From: Tragulus kanchil
Taxonomy: Eukaryota > Chordata > Mammalia > Artiodactyla > Tragulidae
Direction: 5' to 3'
DNA length: 64,000 nucleotides
NCBI GenBank assembly: GCA_022376925.1
Contig: JAIOJX010000005.1
Coordinates: 90,617,001-90,681,000, forward strand
Numbering within the stretch: the first letter of the stretch is position 1; each line of letters opens with the position of its first letter. The position numbers and the translations under genes are program-made. This document shows, piece by piece, positions 1 through 11,604 of this stretch. Under the pieces are notes generated by a model, which saw only the letters and a program-made list of their open reading frames with translations, searched no databases and was not told where the DNA came from.

Positions 1-271
1 TTAAATGACCCCGGAGTTTAGTTAATTGTAATGTATCAATGTTGGTTTGCTAGTTGTGACAAATGTACTATGGTAAGTTAAGATGTTAAAGCTGGGGAAC
101 TGGGTGAGAGATATACAGATTATCTCTATAATGTATTTACAAGTTTACTGTAAATCTAAAAAATTCTAACATTGAAAGCTTAGTTTTTAATTTCTGTTCA
201 TCAAAAGACACCATTTAAAGAAAAAAAGATTCTGTTAAGGGAAGGAAAAGACAAGACACAAACTCAATTCT

Positions 272-2561
272 TTTAAAAAACATATATAATACATACCACA
301 TAGATAAATGACACACAAATATGTGTGTATATATATGTGTGTGTAAAACATCCAGTGGTATACCATGGGCAGGGCAGTGGGAAAGTCCGCCCTGGGTACA
401 GACAATAAAACCGTGTACTGTTTGTAGAGAATGTAAAAGCAATAACTAAACTATCTCAAAGTCAGTTTGCACTTTATTACCATGTACTAGAAATTCCAAA
501 CAATGTCAAAATAAAATATTTATCTAGGAAAAAAACATTTTGTTGGTATAAGTTCTGAACTTAAAGTATGATCCACAGACTTGGAATAACTGCAGATTCT
601 TTCAGAGATTATGGGGTAAGCATATTTTCATAATAATAAAAACATGATTTGTCTTCTCACTGTGTTAACTGTATGCACTGATGATCCAGAAGCTCACTCC
701 TCGGCACCAGTCAGGGCAGTGGCACAAATTGTACCAGAATGTTGTATTCACTACCACAAACAATTATAAAAAACCCAACCTCACTGCAAAACATCCCTAA
801 TGAAACAGTAAACATTTTACTAAATCTTGACGCTTGAGCACCCGTCTTTTTTCTATAATGAAATGGAAAATAAAGCATTTTTGCTGTCTCAGCGGTGCTT
901 ATTTGAATTGTGAGCTGATTTATCCACTTTTTAAATGAAAACACCATTTTGACTTAAAAACAACTGAAGGACTATGGTTATTCAGACCTGGTGATTCAGC
1001 AGGTGTTTTTCTTGAAAATAAACAAAGTGAGCCTGACATTTCAAGGATAACAACTTAAATATTTGCTGCTAAAATTTTAGCTTTCAAACCAAATCAAATG
1101 TTGGAAACATTAGGAGTTTGAAATCTTCTGTGAGCTTACAAACTCTTCTGATGAGATCAGTGATGATATTAACTAACAAGTGTGAGGGCTTTTTTCTATT
1201 ATAAAACTAATTGTGTCAAAACAATAAAAGAAATCTTAAAGTGTCAACATTTAGGAAAGCTGCATTAACTCTAGGAAGTAGTATCTTCCAAATCACAATG
1301 CGTATTGTTATAAAAGTCATACATGAGTAAAAGGAATCATTCAGAAGGTAAGGAGGACCAACAGATTTTGACATAACAGATATGAAAAGTTCAATTATGT
1401 GGTTTCGGGACACATTTTAAAAACATATATAATACATACCACATAGATAAATGACACACAAATATGTGTGTATATATATGTGTGTGTAAAACATCCAGTG
1501 GTATACCATGGGCAGGGCAGTGGGAAAGTCCGCCCTGGGTACAGACAATAAAACCGTGTACTGTTTGTAGAGAATGTAAAAGCAATAACTAAACTATCTC
1601 AAAGTCAGTTTGCACTTTATTACCATGTACTAGAAATTCCAAACAATGTCAAAATAAAATATTTATCTAGGAAAAAAACATTTTGTTGGTATAAGTTCTG
1701 AACTTAAAGTATGATCCACAGACTTGGAATAACTGCAGATTCTTTCAGAGATTATGGGGTAAGCATATTTTCATAATAATAAAAACATGATTTGTCTTCT
1801 CACTGTGTTAACTGTATGCACTGATGATCCAGAAGCTCACTCCTCGGCACCAGTCAGGGCAGTGGCACAAATTGTACCAGAATGTTGTATTCACTACCAC
1901 AAACAATTATAAAAACCTAACCTCACTGAAAAATATCCCTAATGAAACAGTAAACATTTTACTAAATCTTGACGCTTGAGCACCCGTCTTTTTTCTATAA
2001 TGAAATGGAAAATAAAGCATTTTTGCTGTCTCAGCGGTGCTTATTTGAATTGTGAGCTGATTTATCCACTTTTTAAATGAAAACACCATTTTGACTTAAA
2101 AACAACTGAAGGACTATGGTTATTCAGACCTGGTGATTCAGCAGGTGTTTTTCTTGAAAATAAACAAAGTGAGCCTGACATTTCAAGGATAACAACTTAA
2201 ATATTTGCTGCTAAAATTTTAGCTTTCAAACCAAATCAAATGTTGGAAACATTAGGAGTTTGAAATCTTCTGTGAGCTTACAAACTCTTCTGATGAGATC
2301 AGTGATGATATTAACTAACAAGTGTGAGGGCTTTTTTCTATTATAAAACTAATTGTGTCAAAACAATAAAAGAAATCTTAAAGTGTCAACATTTAGGAAA
2401 GCTGCATTAACTCTAGGAAGTAGTATCTTCCAAATCACAATGCGTATTGTTATAAAAGTCATACATGAGTAAAAGGAATCATTCAGAAGGTAAGGAGGAC
2501 CAACAGATTTTGACATAACAGATATGAAAAGTTCAATTATGTGGTTTCGGGACACATTTTA
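272..2561. repeat. Tandem pair 1 (272-1418 / 1415-2561), period 1143
   Basis: Two direct copies joined within an ttttaaaa stretch. They differ by a few bases (for example near 772 and 1914). No interspersed repeat recognised inside. Confidence 0.95.
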
Positions 2562-2975
2562 AAACTGACCTATAAAAAACTACTTTCTTTGTCAAATTTT
2601 GGTGAAGTATTAAAGAATATCTACATTATTTTTAAAAGCTATTTAAAATACCTTTCCTTTCCAACTATACCTTTGTGTAAAGTCAGATTCTTTTCATATA
2701 CGTTAATTAAAATGACATATTGGAACAGACTGGGTGCATACGAGACTCAAGTTGCATAAATGTAAAATTACATCATTATTATTAAATTTTCCTTTGTTTT
2801 GCTTTGGAAAATTTTTTATGGATGTTTACTATGTATGTTCATATGAAATTGATTTATTATGTAATTTAAGATGGAAGTTTGCTTTTAAAATAATAATTTA
2901 CACTTTTTCTTAGTTTTAATTTCTAAAAGGGTAAATATCAATAAACATAACTCACATAAACAAAAGCAAACAGGA

Positions 2976-3290
2976 GGGCTTCCCTGGTGATCCAGTGGGT
3001 AAGGACACTGCCTTGCAGTGCAAGGAGAGCCAGTTTGATTCCTGGCCTGGGGAGATGCCGCGTGCTGCAGAGCGGCTGGATCAATGTGTCCAATTACAGA
3101 GCTAGAGCTCTGGAGCACATGCACCCAGAGCCGGTGCTCTGCAACAACAGAGGCCACTGTGATCAGAGGCCCACAAGGGCCAAAGAACACAGATGGATGA
3201 AAATGGATAAATGAAAGACCAATAGAAGTGGCCCACACAACCCGCTCCCTCCCCAACCCGCCCCCCCCCCCCCAAAAGAAGCTATTTAAA
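2976..3290 (+). mobile_element. tRNA-derived SINE (long-tail type)
   Basis: Head gggcttccctggtgatccag, cttgcagtgcaagg, diverged B box (tttgattcctgg) and the typical tail, ending in C- and A-runs. Short flanking aaaagcaaa on both sides. Repeated at 4130-4444. Confidence 0.85.
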
Positions 3291-3309
3291 CAAAAAAAAA
3301 AGCAAAGAA

Positions 3310-3440
3310 GAGCTTCCCTATGGTTCAGCAGTTAAGACTCTATGCCCCCAGTGGAGGGTGCATGGGTTTGATCCCGGGTCAGGGAAACTGAGATCCCATA
3401 TGCCCTGCATGCTGCAAGGGCAAAAAAAAAAAAAAAAAAG
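3310..3440 (+). mobile_element. CHR-2-like tRNA-Glu SINE
   Basis: Short cetartiodactyl SINE: gagcttccctatggttcagc, ggtttgatcccgggtcaggg and a short body ending in an A-run. Repeated at 4464-4594 with small differences. Confidence 0.75.
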
Positions 3441-4129
3441 GCAAATAGCTCAAAAATTTGTAAGAGTGCAATGAAGTCCTGAGACGAAAAAGTTTGAGCA
3501 CCACTGTTCTAAACAACATCTGCTATTATTGTTGAATTTTAGTAATACATTTAAGGATCAAATTAGCACATAGCTGCATTAACTCTAGGAATTTCCATCC
3601 ATGTTATAAAAGTCATACATGAGTAAAAGGAATCATTCAGAAGGTAAGGAGGACCAACAGATTTTGACATAACAGATATGAAAAGTTCAATTATGTGGTT
3701 TCGGGACACATTTTAAAACTGACCTATAAAAAACTACTTTCTTTGTCAAATTTTGGTGAAGTATTAAAGAATATCTACATTATTTTTAAAAGCTATTTAA
3801 AATACCTTTCCTTTCCAACTATACCTTTGTGTAAAGTCAGATTCTTTTCATATACGTTAATTAAAATGACATATTGGAACAGACTGGGTGCATACGAGAC
3901 TCAAGTTGCATAAATGTAAAATTACATCATTATTATTAAATTTTCCTTTGTTTTGCTTTGGAAAATTTTTTATGGATGTTTACTATGTATGTTCATATGA
4001 AATTGATTTATTATGTAATTTAAGATGGAAGTTTGCTTTTAAAATAATAATTTACACTTTTTCTTAGTTTTAATTTCTAAAAGGGTAAATATCAATAAAC
4101 ATAACTCACATAAACAAAAGCAAACAGGA

Positions 4130-4444
4130 GGGCTTCCCTGGTGATCCAGTGGGTAAGGACACTGCCTTGCAGTGCAAGGAGAGCCAGTTTGATTCCTGGC
4201 CTGGGGAGATGCCGCGTGCTGCAGAGCGGCTGGATCAATGTGTCCAATTACAGAGCTAGAGCTCTGGAGCACATGCACCCAGAGCCGGTGCTCTGCAACA
4301 ACAGAGGCCACTGTGATCAGAGGCCCACAAGGGCCAAAGAACACAGATGGATGAAAATGGATAAATGAAAGACCAATAGAAGTGGCCCACACAACCCGCT
4401 CCCTCCCCAACCCGCCCCCCCCCCCCCAAAAGAAGCTATTTAAA
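4130..4444 (+). mobile_element. tRNA-derived SINE, duplicate of 2976
   Basis: Second copy of the SINE at 2976 within the tandem pair of period 1154. Confidence 0.85.
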
Positions 4445-4463
4445 CAAAAAAAAAAGCAAAGAA

Positions 4464-4594
4464 GAGCTTCCCTATGGTTCAGCAGTTAAGACTCTATGCT
4501 CCCAGTGGAGGGTGCATGGGTTTGATCCCTGGTCAGGGAAACTGAGATCCCATATGCCCTGCATGCTGCAAGGGCAAAGAAAAAAAAAAAAAAG
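4464..4594 (+). mobile_element. CHR-2-like SINE, duplicate of 3310
   Basis: Second copy of the short SINE at 3310, with a few substitutions (for example ggtttgatccctggtc). Confidence 0.75.
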
Positions 4595-4727
4595 GCAAAT
4601 AGCTCAAAAATTTGTAAGAGTGCAATGAAGTCCTGAGACGAAAAAGTTTGAGCACCACTGTTCTAAACAACATCTGCTATTATTGTTGAATTTTAGTAAT
4701 ACATTTAAGGATCAAATTAGCACATAG

Positions 4728-5360
4728 TTATTATCTTTTCTGTAATGAACATTTATTCTATGTGGAAGCTCATTCAAAGAACTTCACTTCTACAGTTAGC
4801 TCAATACACACAGACTCGCTATGTGCATTCGTTTAGAAGAATAAATTCTCAATTCAGAATCATTCAAGCTTATATCATGTATAGTTCTTCTCTCCACCTC
4901 TTCACTACATATTCCTACTTTCAACATGGATTCAAAATAAAATTAAAGAAAACAAAAAAGAAAAAAAAGAGAAAAATAAATAAATAAAATGATAGAACGG
5001 TTATCATAAAGACAAACAGAACTCAAGTTACTTTTGTTTAAAATTTAAAACAACGAAATCGTGCAAACTGTTCAATGTAAATTTTTTATAAGAATGAGTT
5101 TTATTTTGAGAAATATTTTACTCAATTTCAGCAATACCTTAAAACTGAAATGTATTCTTTTTAAATTGTTCCTTGTTTTTAACCTAAAGAACAAATCAAC
5201 AAGTATTTCTGTCATAGAGAGGAGGGGACATTAACAAATTATCGCCTTGGGGTGTCATATATATTTGATAATCATTGTTACCACAACACTGAATGATGAT
5301 ATACTGGATATTTTCCTCCCAAGTTCACTGTCAAGAGGTTACTTTTTAGGGATGTCCATA
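4728..5360. other. Unannotated AT-rich intergenic DNA
   Basis: No gene, RNA or recognisable repeat apart from short A-rich runs (about 4940-4985). Confidence 0.6.
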
Positions 5361-5670
5361 GCACATTTATTCATATGGCCTTTTTTTCTGATTTTTATTC
5401 TACTAAAAACAATGATTGTGAGATTCATCTATATGTTCATCAGTCTGGTGTCATTTTTTACAACCTTAATCATGTCAACTCAAGTGAATCCCTCTCAACT
5501 CCTTATGCAATTAGGAGCTCTTTTTCTAGTCTCACAGCATTCTGTGGGTTTGTAACTCAACTGGATCACTTATGACACTGAAGTTAGTTTATTATCTCTT
5601 TTAAGTGAGAGAGCTAGAGAACACAACTCCTAGTCCAGGGCCAAACCCATAACAGGGTCTTATTTATATT

Positions 5671-6170
5671 AGTCAGGTTTCTCCATCAAAGCAGAACCAA
5701 TAGGAATATAGCTATATCTATTTAAATCTATGTCTATAGCTGTTTATCTACACACACCCCTCCCCCCAACACAGCTGGAGACATAGCAAATCTGATGGTA
5801 GAGTCTGGAAGCCTAAGAAGGACCAATACATCTAATAGTGTAATTCCAGACAAATGCCAACAGACTTAAAAACCCAGGAAAAGCCTATGTTTCAGTTTAA
5901 CTCCAAAGGCAGGAAAGAACACATACCCCACCTTGAAAGCCCTCCAACAGAAGTTCCAACTTATTCAGTCTATTTTGTTCTATTTGGGCTTTTAACTAAT
6001 AGGATGAGGTCCTCCCACATTAGAGAGAGTACTCTGCTTTATTTAGTCTACCATCCAATTGTTAAAGTCGTGCAAAAGCACCCTCACAGAAAAACCCAAA
6101 TAATGTTTAACCATTTATCTGGGTACCCTGTGGCCCAGTCAGTTTGACACATAAAACTAACTATCATATT
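5671..6170. repeat. Old interspersed repeat, family not named
   Basis: Begins ttagtcaggtttctccatca and ends gtttgacacataaaactaac. These are the ends of a common old mammalian interspersed repeat that I recognise by text but cannot confidently assign. Repeated at 6766-7265. Confidence 0.5.
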
Positions 6171-6267
6171 AATTAAAGCTTTTCTCTCTGCACTGATCTT
6201 GGCCATCTATATTTCAGAAGAATATACACATAAATATCATATTAATGAAGTATAATAAAACAGAGCT

Positions 6268-6455
6268 GGGGCTTCCCTAGTGGTCCAGTGGTTAGGAATC
6301 TGCCTGCCAATGCAGGTGACACAGGTTCAATCCCTGGTCCAGAAAGATCCCACATGCCATGGGGCAACTAAGTGCATCCTCTAGAGCCCACGAGCTGCAA
6401 CTATTGAGCCTCCGTGCACACTGAGCATCCATGCTGCATAACAAGACAAGCTGCT
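6268..6455 (+). mobile_element. CHR-1/Bov-tA-like SINE, cut at junction
   Basis: tRNA-derived head (cctgccaatgcagg, ggttcaatccctggtcc) and ...gagcccacgagctgc body. It stops at 6455, where the sequence jumps back to DNA matching 5361. The complete copy is at 7363-7612. Confidence 0.85.
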
Positions 6456-7362
6456 GCACATTTATTCATATGGCCTTTTTTTCTGATTTTTATTCTACTA
6501 AAAACAATGATTGTGAGATTCATCTATATGTTCATCAGTCTGGTGTCATTTTTTACAACCTTAATCATGTCAACTCAAGTGAATCCCTCTCAACTCCTTA
6601 TGCAATTAGGAGCTCTTTTTCTAGTCTCACAGCATTCTGTGGGTTTGTAACTCAACTGGATCACTTATGACACTGAAGTTAGTTTATTATCTCTTTTAAG
6701 TGAGAGAGCTAGAGAACACAACTCCTAGTCCAGGGCCAAACCCATAACAGGGTCTTATTTATATTAGTCAGGTTTCTCCATCAAAGCAGAACCAATAGGA
6801 ATATAGCTATATCTATTTAAATCTATGTCTATAGCTGTTTATCTACACACACCCCTCCCCCCAACACAGCTGGAGACATAGCAAATCTGATGGTAGAGTC
6901 TGGAAGCCTAAGAAGGACCAATACATCTAATAGTGTAATTCCAGACAAATGCCAACAGACTTAAAAACCCAGGAAAAGCCTATGTTTCAGTTTAACTCCA
7001 AAGGCAGGAAAGAACACATACCCCACCTTGAAAGCCCTCCAACAGAAGTTCCAACTTATTCAGTCTATTTTGTTCTATTTGGGCTTTTAACTAATAGGAT
7101 GAGGTCCTCCCACATTAGAGAGAGTACTCTGCTTTATTTAGTCTACCATCCAATTGTTAAAGTCGTGCAAAAGCACCCTCACAGAAAAACCCAAATAATG
7201 TTTAACCATTTATCTGGGTACCCTGTGGCCCAGTCAGTTTGACACATAAAACTAACTATCATATTAATTAAAGCTTTTCTCTCTGCACTGATCTTGGCCA
7301 TCTATATTTCAGAAGAATATACACATAAATATCATATTAATGAAGTATAATAAAACAGAGCT

Positions 7363-7612
7363 GGGGCTTCCCTAGTGGTCCAGTGGTTAGGAATCTGCCT
7401 GCCAATGCAGGTGACACAGGTTCAATCCCTGGTCCAGAAAGATCCCACATGCCATGGGGCAACTAAGTGCATCCTCTAGAGCCCACGAGCTGCAACTATT
7501 GAGCCTCCGTGCACACTGAGCATCCATGCTGCATAACAAGACAAGCTGCTGTGATGAGAAGCCTGTGCAGCACCACAAAGACCCAGCCAAGCCAAAAATA
7601 AATTTGAAATAA
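7363..7612 (+). mobile_element. CHR-1/Bov-tA-like SINE, complete copy
   Basis: Same SINE as 6268 but continuing through gatgagaagcctgtgcagca to an AT-rich tail, as expected for the uncut element. Confidence 0.85.
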
Positions 7613-8149
7613 TAATAAAAATAGGGCTAATGCGAGATTTTGAGGATTTGAGCTTTCACTTCCTCTAAGAGTTAGCTTTTTACTTGCAAGTAAGGAGTGA
7701 ATAAGATCCTGATAGGAGAAGACTTGTGTATTTTGGAGCCTGGGGGTGGGGGGTGGCAGGATCTTACAGACAGAAGCAGCAGCTTCAAGCCAAAAGGCTC
7801 TTTCCCAGTTTGCATTCAGATCACATTTGTAAAGCAAAGTGTTTGTCTAAAAAATGTTCCTGAGATTGGTACTCAGATAGCTAAACACACGAGGAGCTAT
7901 CCAACCTGGGGGAAATCCAAAAGATTCTCTAGTGCTAGAATATCCATTGTTGTTACCCTCAAACATCAGTCTTGACTCTGAATTAGTTACCATAGTGACC
8001 ATCTAACTCTTACGATTTTCCTTAGAGATTCCCAAGAAAACCCAGACAGATGCCCATTTAGAAAATATTCTGATATATGGCTTTACACCAAAATAGATGA
8101 CTAGGTCCTTTGCAGAAAACAAAAGCAATGGTGTTTATACAAGAATGTA
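7613..8149. other. Unannotated intergenic DNA
   Basis: No recognisable feature. A G-rich run near 7743 is the only compositional oddity. Confidence 0.55.
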
Positions 8150-8315
8150 GTAAGGGGATCCTCCAGGGGTGCTGTGTGATGGTCAGGAGGGGTGGGAAGG
8201 GGGGGATATACATATGACTAATCTGGGAACATGCATATCTGTAAACAATAAAACTCTGTAAAAGTTAAAAGTAAAATAAAGGTTTCAAAAAATAAAAAAA
8301 TAAAATAAAAAAATG
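8150..8315 (+). mobile_element. 5'-truncated L1 3' UTR fragment
   Basis: Matches the 3' UTR at 17085-17220 (ccaggggtgctgtgtgatgg, then gactaatctgggaacat) and ends in an AT-rich tail. Confidence 0.85.
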
Positions 8316-8599
8316 TGGAGGCCCGTTTCCCTGAAAGTACAAATCTTGCTAAATATAATCACTATTTGTGTTCTATTTCACTTTCCCGATTTCTAACTGA
8401 AACACGTTTATTTTACAGAATTAAAATACATAAAAACACAAAAATAAAACTTAAAATTATCCGTAGTCATTTTTCTCCTTTTATGGTAAGAAAGAGTGTC
8501 AAGCAAAACATGCAAGCTTTTTCCTCTTCCCCTCCCATCTTACCAACCCCTTCCCTGTGATAACCATCTTTACTGATTTGATCTTGAAGGGCCCTGCTG

Positions 8600-8830
8600 A
8601 TTTCTCTCCTGCTTATTCATTTATTGATTCAGCAAATATGTATTGAGTAGGCACCTTGGGCCAAGCACTACTCTAAACATCAGATTTAAAGGCCAGTGCA
8701 ACATCTGTAAGATCTCTGTTCTCAGGGGTTACATTGTAAGTGAAAGAACATTCACAATAAACCAGTAAACAAATACATACACAGAAAAATACTAGCTAGT
8801 GACAAATGTTATATAGAAAATAAGAAGGTA
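8600..8830 (-). repeat. L2-like relic
   Basis: cagcaaatatgtattgagta and ccaagcactactctaaac match the reverse complement of the L2/MIR-type 3' end (aggcgctcaataaat), followed by the usual acattcacaataaacc context. Diverged and old. Confidence 0.45.
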
Positions 8831-10991
8831 CTATTGTAATTGAGATTAAACTGTGAAGAAAAAAATCAGCTCAATGAAGACTGAGAGAAGACAGAAGAGG
8901 GGAGGTGGAGGAGGTCATTATTTCTTAAATAGAGAAAGAAGACCACTGTTGCTCCACTGCATGGAAGAAGGGAGAGGTAGGAGATGCGGCTGACGTCATG
9001 AGCCAGGGAAACATCATGGAGGATGTGACAAGAAGAGTATCAGAAGAATTCAGCCTTTAAGTGCAAGAGGAAGACACTGAAGACTTTTAACAGGAGAGTG
9101 ATATGCGCTGATCTGTATGTTCTAAATTTTTGTTATTTTTGTTTGTTTCTTTTTCATTTCCTTTTGTATGTTCTAAATTTTTACTCTAGCTTCAATGTGT
9201 AGAATATACTAGGATCAAAGATTCTGAACAGCAAAATCGCCTGAATTGCAATGAGTTCCTGGGAAACCATCAACAGGAGAAGGTTGGATCTGATCACAGA
9301 GAGGATATCCCACATCAAAGAACAAAGGAGAAGCCGCATCAAGACGGCAACAAGCCCCGGGACTTTAGGGAGGGAGCACTGACTCCAAAACTCTACAATA
9401 CTAGAGAACGCCTAACAGTAGAGAGCAGTATACAAGTGAGAATGCCAACAAAGGTAATCACTTGTATGCAAGTCCTGACATCACCCAACCACCAGCATCA
9501 CCCAGAATAAGAAGCCCCCTCCAAACAACAAACACCAACAGACGTAACTCAAAGTCTGGGAAAAGGAAATCCCAGAGTCAGTTAAAAAATTAATAATAAC
9601 AATGAAACGGCAGAGAAATACCACACAAGTGAAGGAACAATCTACAAACACACAAGATCAAATCAATGAAGAGAATTTGGACAAACTTTCTGAAAGTGAT
9701 TTCAGAAGAATGATAGTAAAGATGACCAAAGACACTGAAAACAGAATTTCAGAGAAATTGCAAGACACAACTAACACACTGAATAAAGAAATACAAGAAC
9801 TTACAAAAAAAGTAACAGAAACAAACAACTCAATTGCTGAACTTACAAACACTGTAGAAGGAATCAAGAACAGAGTATCTGAGACAGAAGACTTAAGTGA
9901 CAAATGTTATATAGAAAATAAGAAGGTACTATTGTAATTGAGATTAAACTGTGAAGAAAAAAATCAGCTCAATGAAGACTGAGAGAAGACAGAAGAGGGA
10001 GGTGGAGGAGGTCATTATTTCTTAAATAGAGAAAGAAGACCACTGTTGCTCCACTGCATGGAAGAAGGGAGAGGTAGGAGATGCGGCTGACGTCATGAGC
10101 CAGGGAAACATCATGGAGGATGTGACAAGAAGAGTATCAGAAGAATTCAGCCTTTAAGTGCAAGAGGAAGACACTGAAGACTTTTAACAGGAGAGTGATA
10201 TGCGCTGATCTGTATGTTCTAAATTTTTGTTATTTTTGTTTGTTTCTTTTTCATTTCCTTTTGTATGTTCTAAATTTTTACTCTAGCTTCAATGTGTAGA
10301 ATATACTAGGATCAAAGATTCTGAACAGCAAAATCGCCTGAATTGCAATGAGTTCCTGGGAAACCATCAACAGGAGAAGGTTGGATCTGATCACAGAGAG
10401 GATATCCCACATCAAAGAACAAAGGAGAAGCCGCATCAAGACGGCAACAAGCCCCGGGACTTTAGGGAGGGAGCACTGACTCCAAAACTCTACAATACTA
10501 GAGAACGCCTAACAGTAGAGAGCAGTATACAAGTGAGAATGCCAACAAAGGTAATCACTTGTATGCAAGTCCTGACATCACCCAACCACCAGCATCACCC
10601 AGAATAAGAAGCCCCCTCCAAACAACAAACACCAACAGACGTAACTCAAAGTCTGGGAAAAGGAAATCCCAGAGTCAGTTAAAAAATTAATAATAACAAT
10701 GAAACGGCAGAGAAATACCACACAAGTGAAGGAACAATCTACAAACACACAAGATCAAATCAATGAAGAGAATTTGGACAAACTTTCTGAAAGTGATTTC
10801 AGAAGAATGATAGTAAAGATGACCAAAGACACTGAAAACAGAATTTCAGAGAAATTGCAAGACACAACTAACACACTGAATAAAGAAATACAAGAACTTA
10901 CAAAAAAAGTAACAGAAACAAACAACTCAATTGCTGAACTTACAAACACTGTAGAAGGAATCAAGAACAGAGTATCTGAGACAGAAGACTG
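8798..10991. repeat. Tandem pair 4 (8798-9893 / 9895-10991), period 1097-1098
   Basis: The junction cuts L1 ORF1. One-base indel in a G-run near 8900/9998. Confidence 0.96.
9602..9893 (+). pseudogene. L1 ORF1 N-terminal piece (duplicate, cut at junction)
   Basis: Same first ~97 codons as the intact ORF1 at 10699, then the sequence jumps at about 9893 back to DNA that lies upstream of the L1 (compare 8799). The jump is a tandem-pair junction. It creates a spurious 111-codon frame ending at 9937. Confidence 0.9.
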
Positions 10992-11604
10992 GATAAGTGA
11001 GCTGGAAGATAGAATGGTGGAAGTAACTGCTGAAAAACAGACTCTAGCTCAAAGAATGAAAAGAGCAGAGGATAGCCTCAGAGACCTCTGGGACCATATC
11101 AAACGCATCAATATTCGAATTATAGGGGTTCCAGAAGAAGAAGAAAAAAAGAAAGGCTATGAGAAAATTTTTGAAGAGATTCTTGTTGAAAATTTCCCCA
11201 ACATGGGAAAAGAAATAGTCCATCAAGTTCAAGAAGAGCAAAGAGTACCATACAGAATCAATCCGAGAAGAAACACACCAAGACACATATTAATGAAGCT
11301 AACACAAATTAAACACAAGGACAGAATTCTCAAAGCAGCAAGGGAAAAGCAACTAGCGACATACAAGGGAAAGCCCATACATTTAACAGTTGATCTTTCA
11401 ACAGAAACTCTGCAGACCAGAAGGGAATGGCAGGACATATTTAAACGGCTAAAAGAGAATAATCTGCAACCAAGAATCCTCTACCCTGCAAGGATCTCAT
11501 TCAAAATGGATGGAGAAATCAAAAGCTTTACAGATAAGCAAAAATTAAAAGAATTTAGTCACACCAAACCAGCCTTACAACAAGTGTTAAAGGGACTTAT
11601 ATAG
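10699..11604 (+). CDS. L1 ORF1 protein, intact reading frame
   Basis: Encodes a 301-residue L1 ORF1p, the RNA-binding nucleic-acid chaperone that trimerises and coats L1 RNA. Residues about 25-130 are heptad-rich and polar (NRISEKLQDTTNTLNKEIQE and onward), the coiled coil. Residues about 135-225 hold the RRM-like part with the family motif RIIGVPEEEE. The C-terminal domain follows, ending LQQVLKGLI. Length is close to that of other mammalian ORF1p. The frame has no stop or frameshift, unlike the adjacent ORF2. It starts with MKRQRNTT, shared with the truncated duplicate at 9602. Whether it is expressed is unknown; it is element-derived, not a host gene. Confidence 0.9.
   Translation: MKRQRNTTQVKEQSTNTQDQINEENLDKLSESDFRRMIVKMTKDTENRISEKLQDTTNTLNKEIQELTKKVTETNNSIAELTNTVEGIKNRVSETEDWISELEDRMVEVTAEKQTLAQRMKRAEDSLRDLWDHIKRINIRIIGVPEEEEKKKGYEKIFEEILVENFPNMGKEIVHQVQEEQRVPYRINPRRNTPRHILMKLTQIKHKDRILKAAREKQLATYKGKPIHLTVDLSTETLQTRREWQDIFKRLKENNLQPRILYPARISFKMDGEIKSFTDKQKLKEFSHTKPALQQVLKGLI

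Larger units (their letters stand above)
2400..4727. repeat. Tandem pair 2 (2400-3573 / 3574-4727), period 1154
   Basis: Overlaps the end of pair 1, so 2400-2560 material occurs three times. The second copy lacks ~18 bases near its start (3590). Confidence 0.95.
5361..7550. repeat. Tandem pair 3 (5361-6455 / 6456-7550), period 1095
   Basis: The junction cuts a SINE at 6455; the second copy runs through to the complete SINE. Confidence 0.96.

Noticed and set aside
2885..3256. Open frames of 60-140 codons such as MGRERVVWATSIGLSFIHFH and relatives at many places
   Set aside because: They are reverse-strand translations of the long-tail SINE and recur wherever the SINE lies; no host protein similarity.
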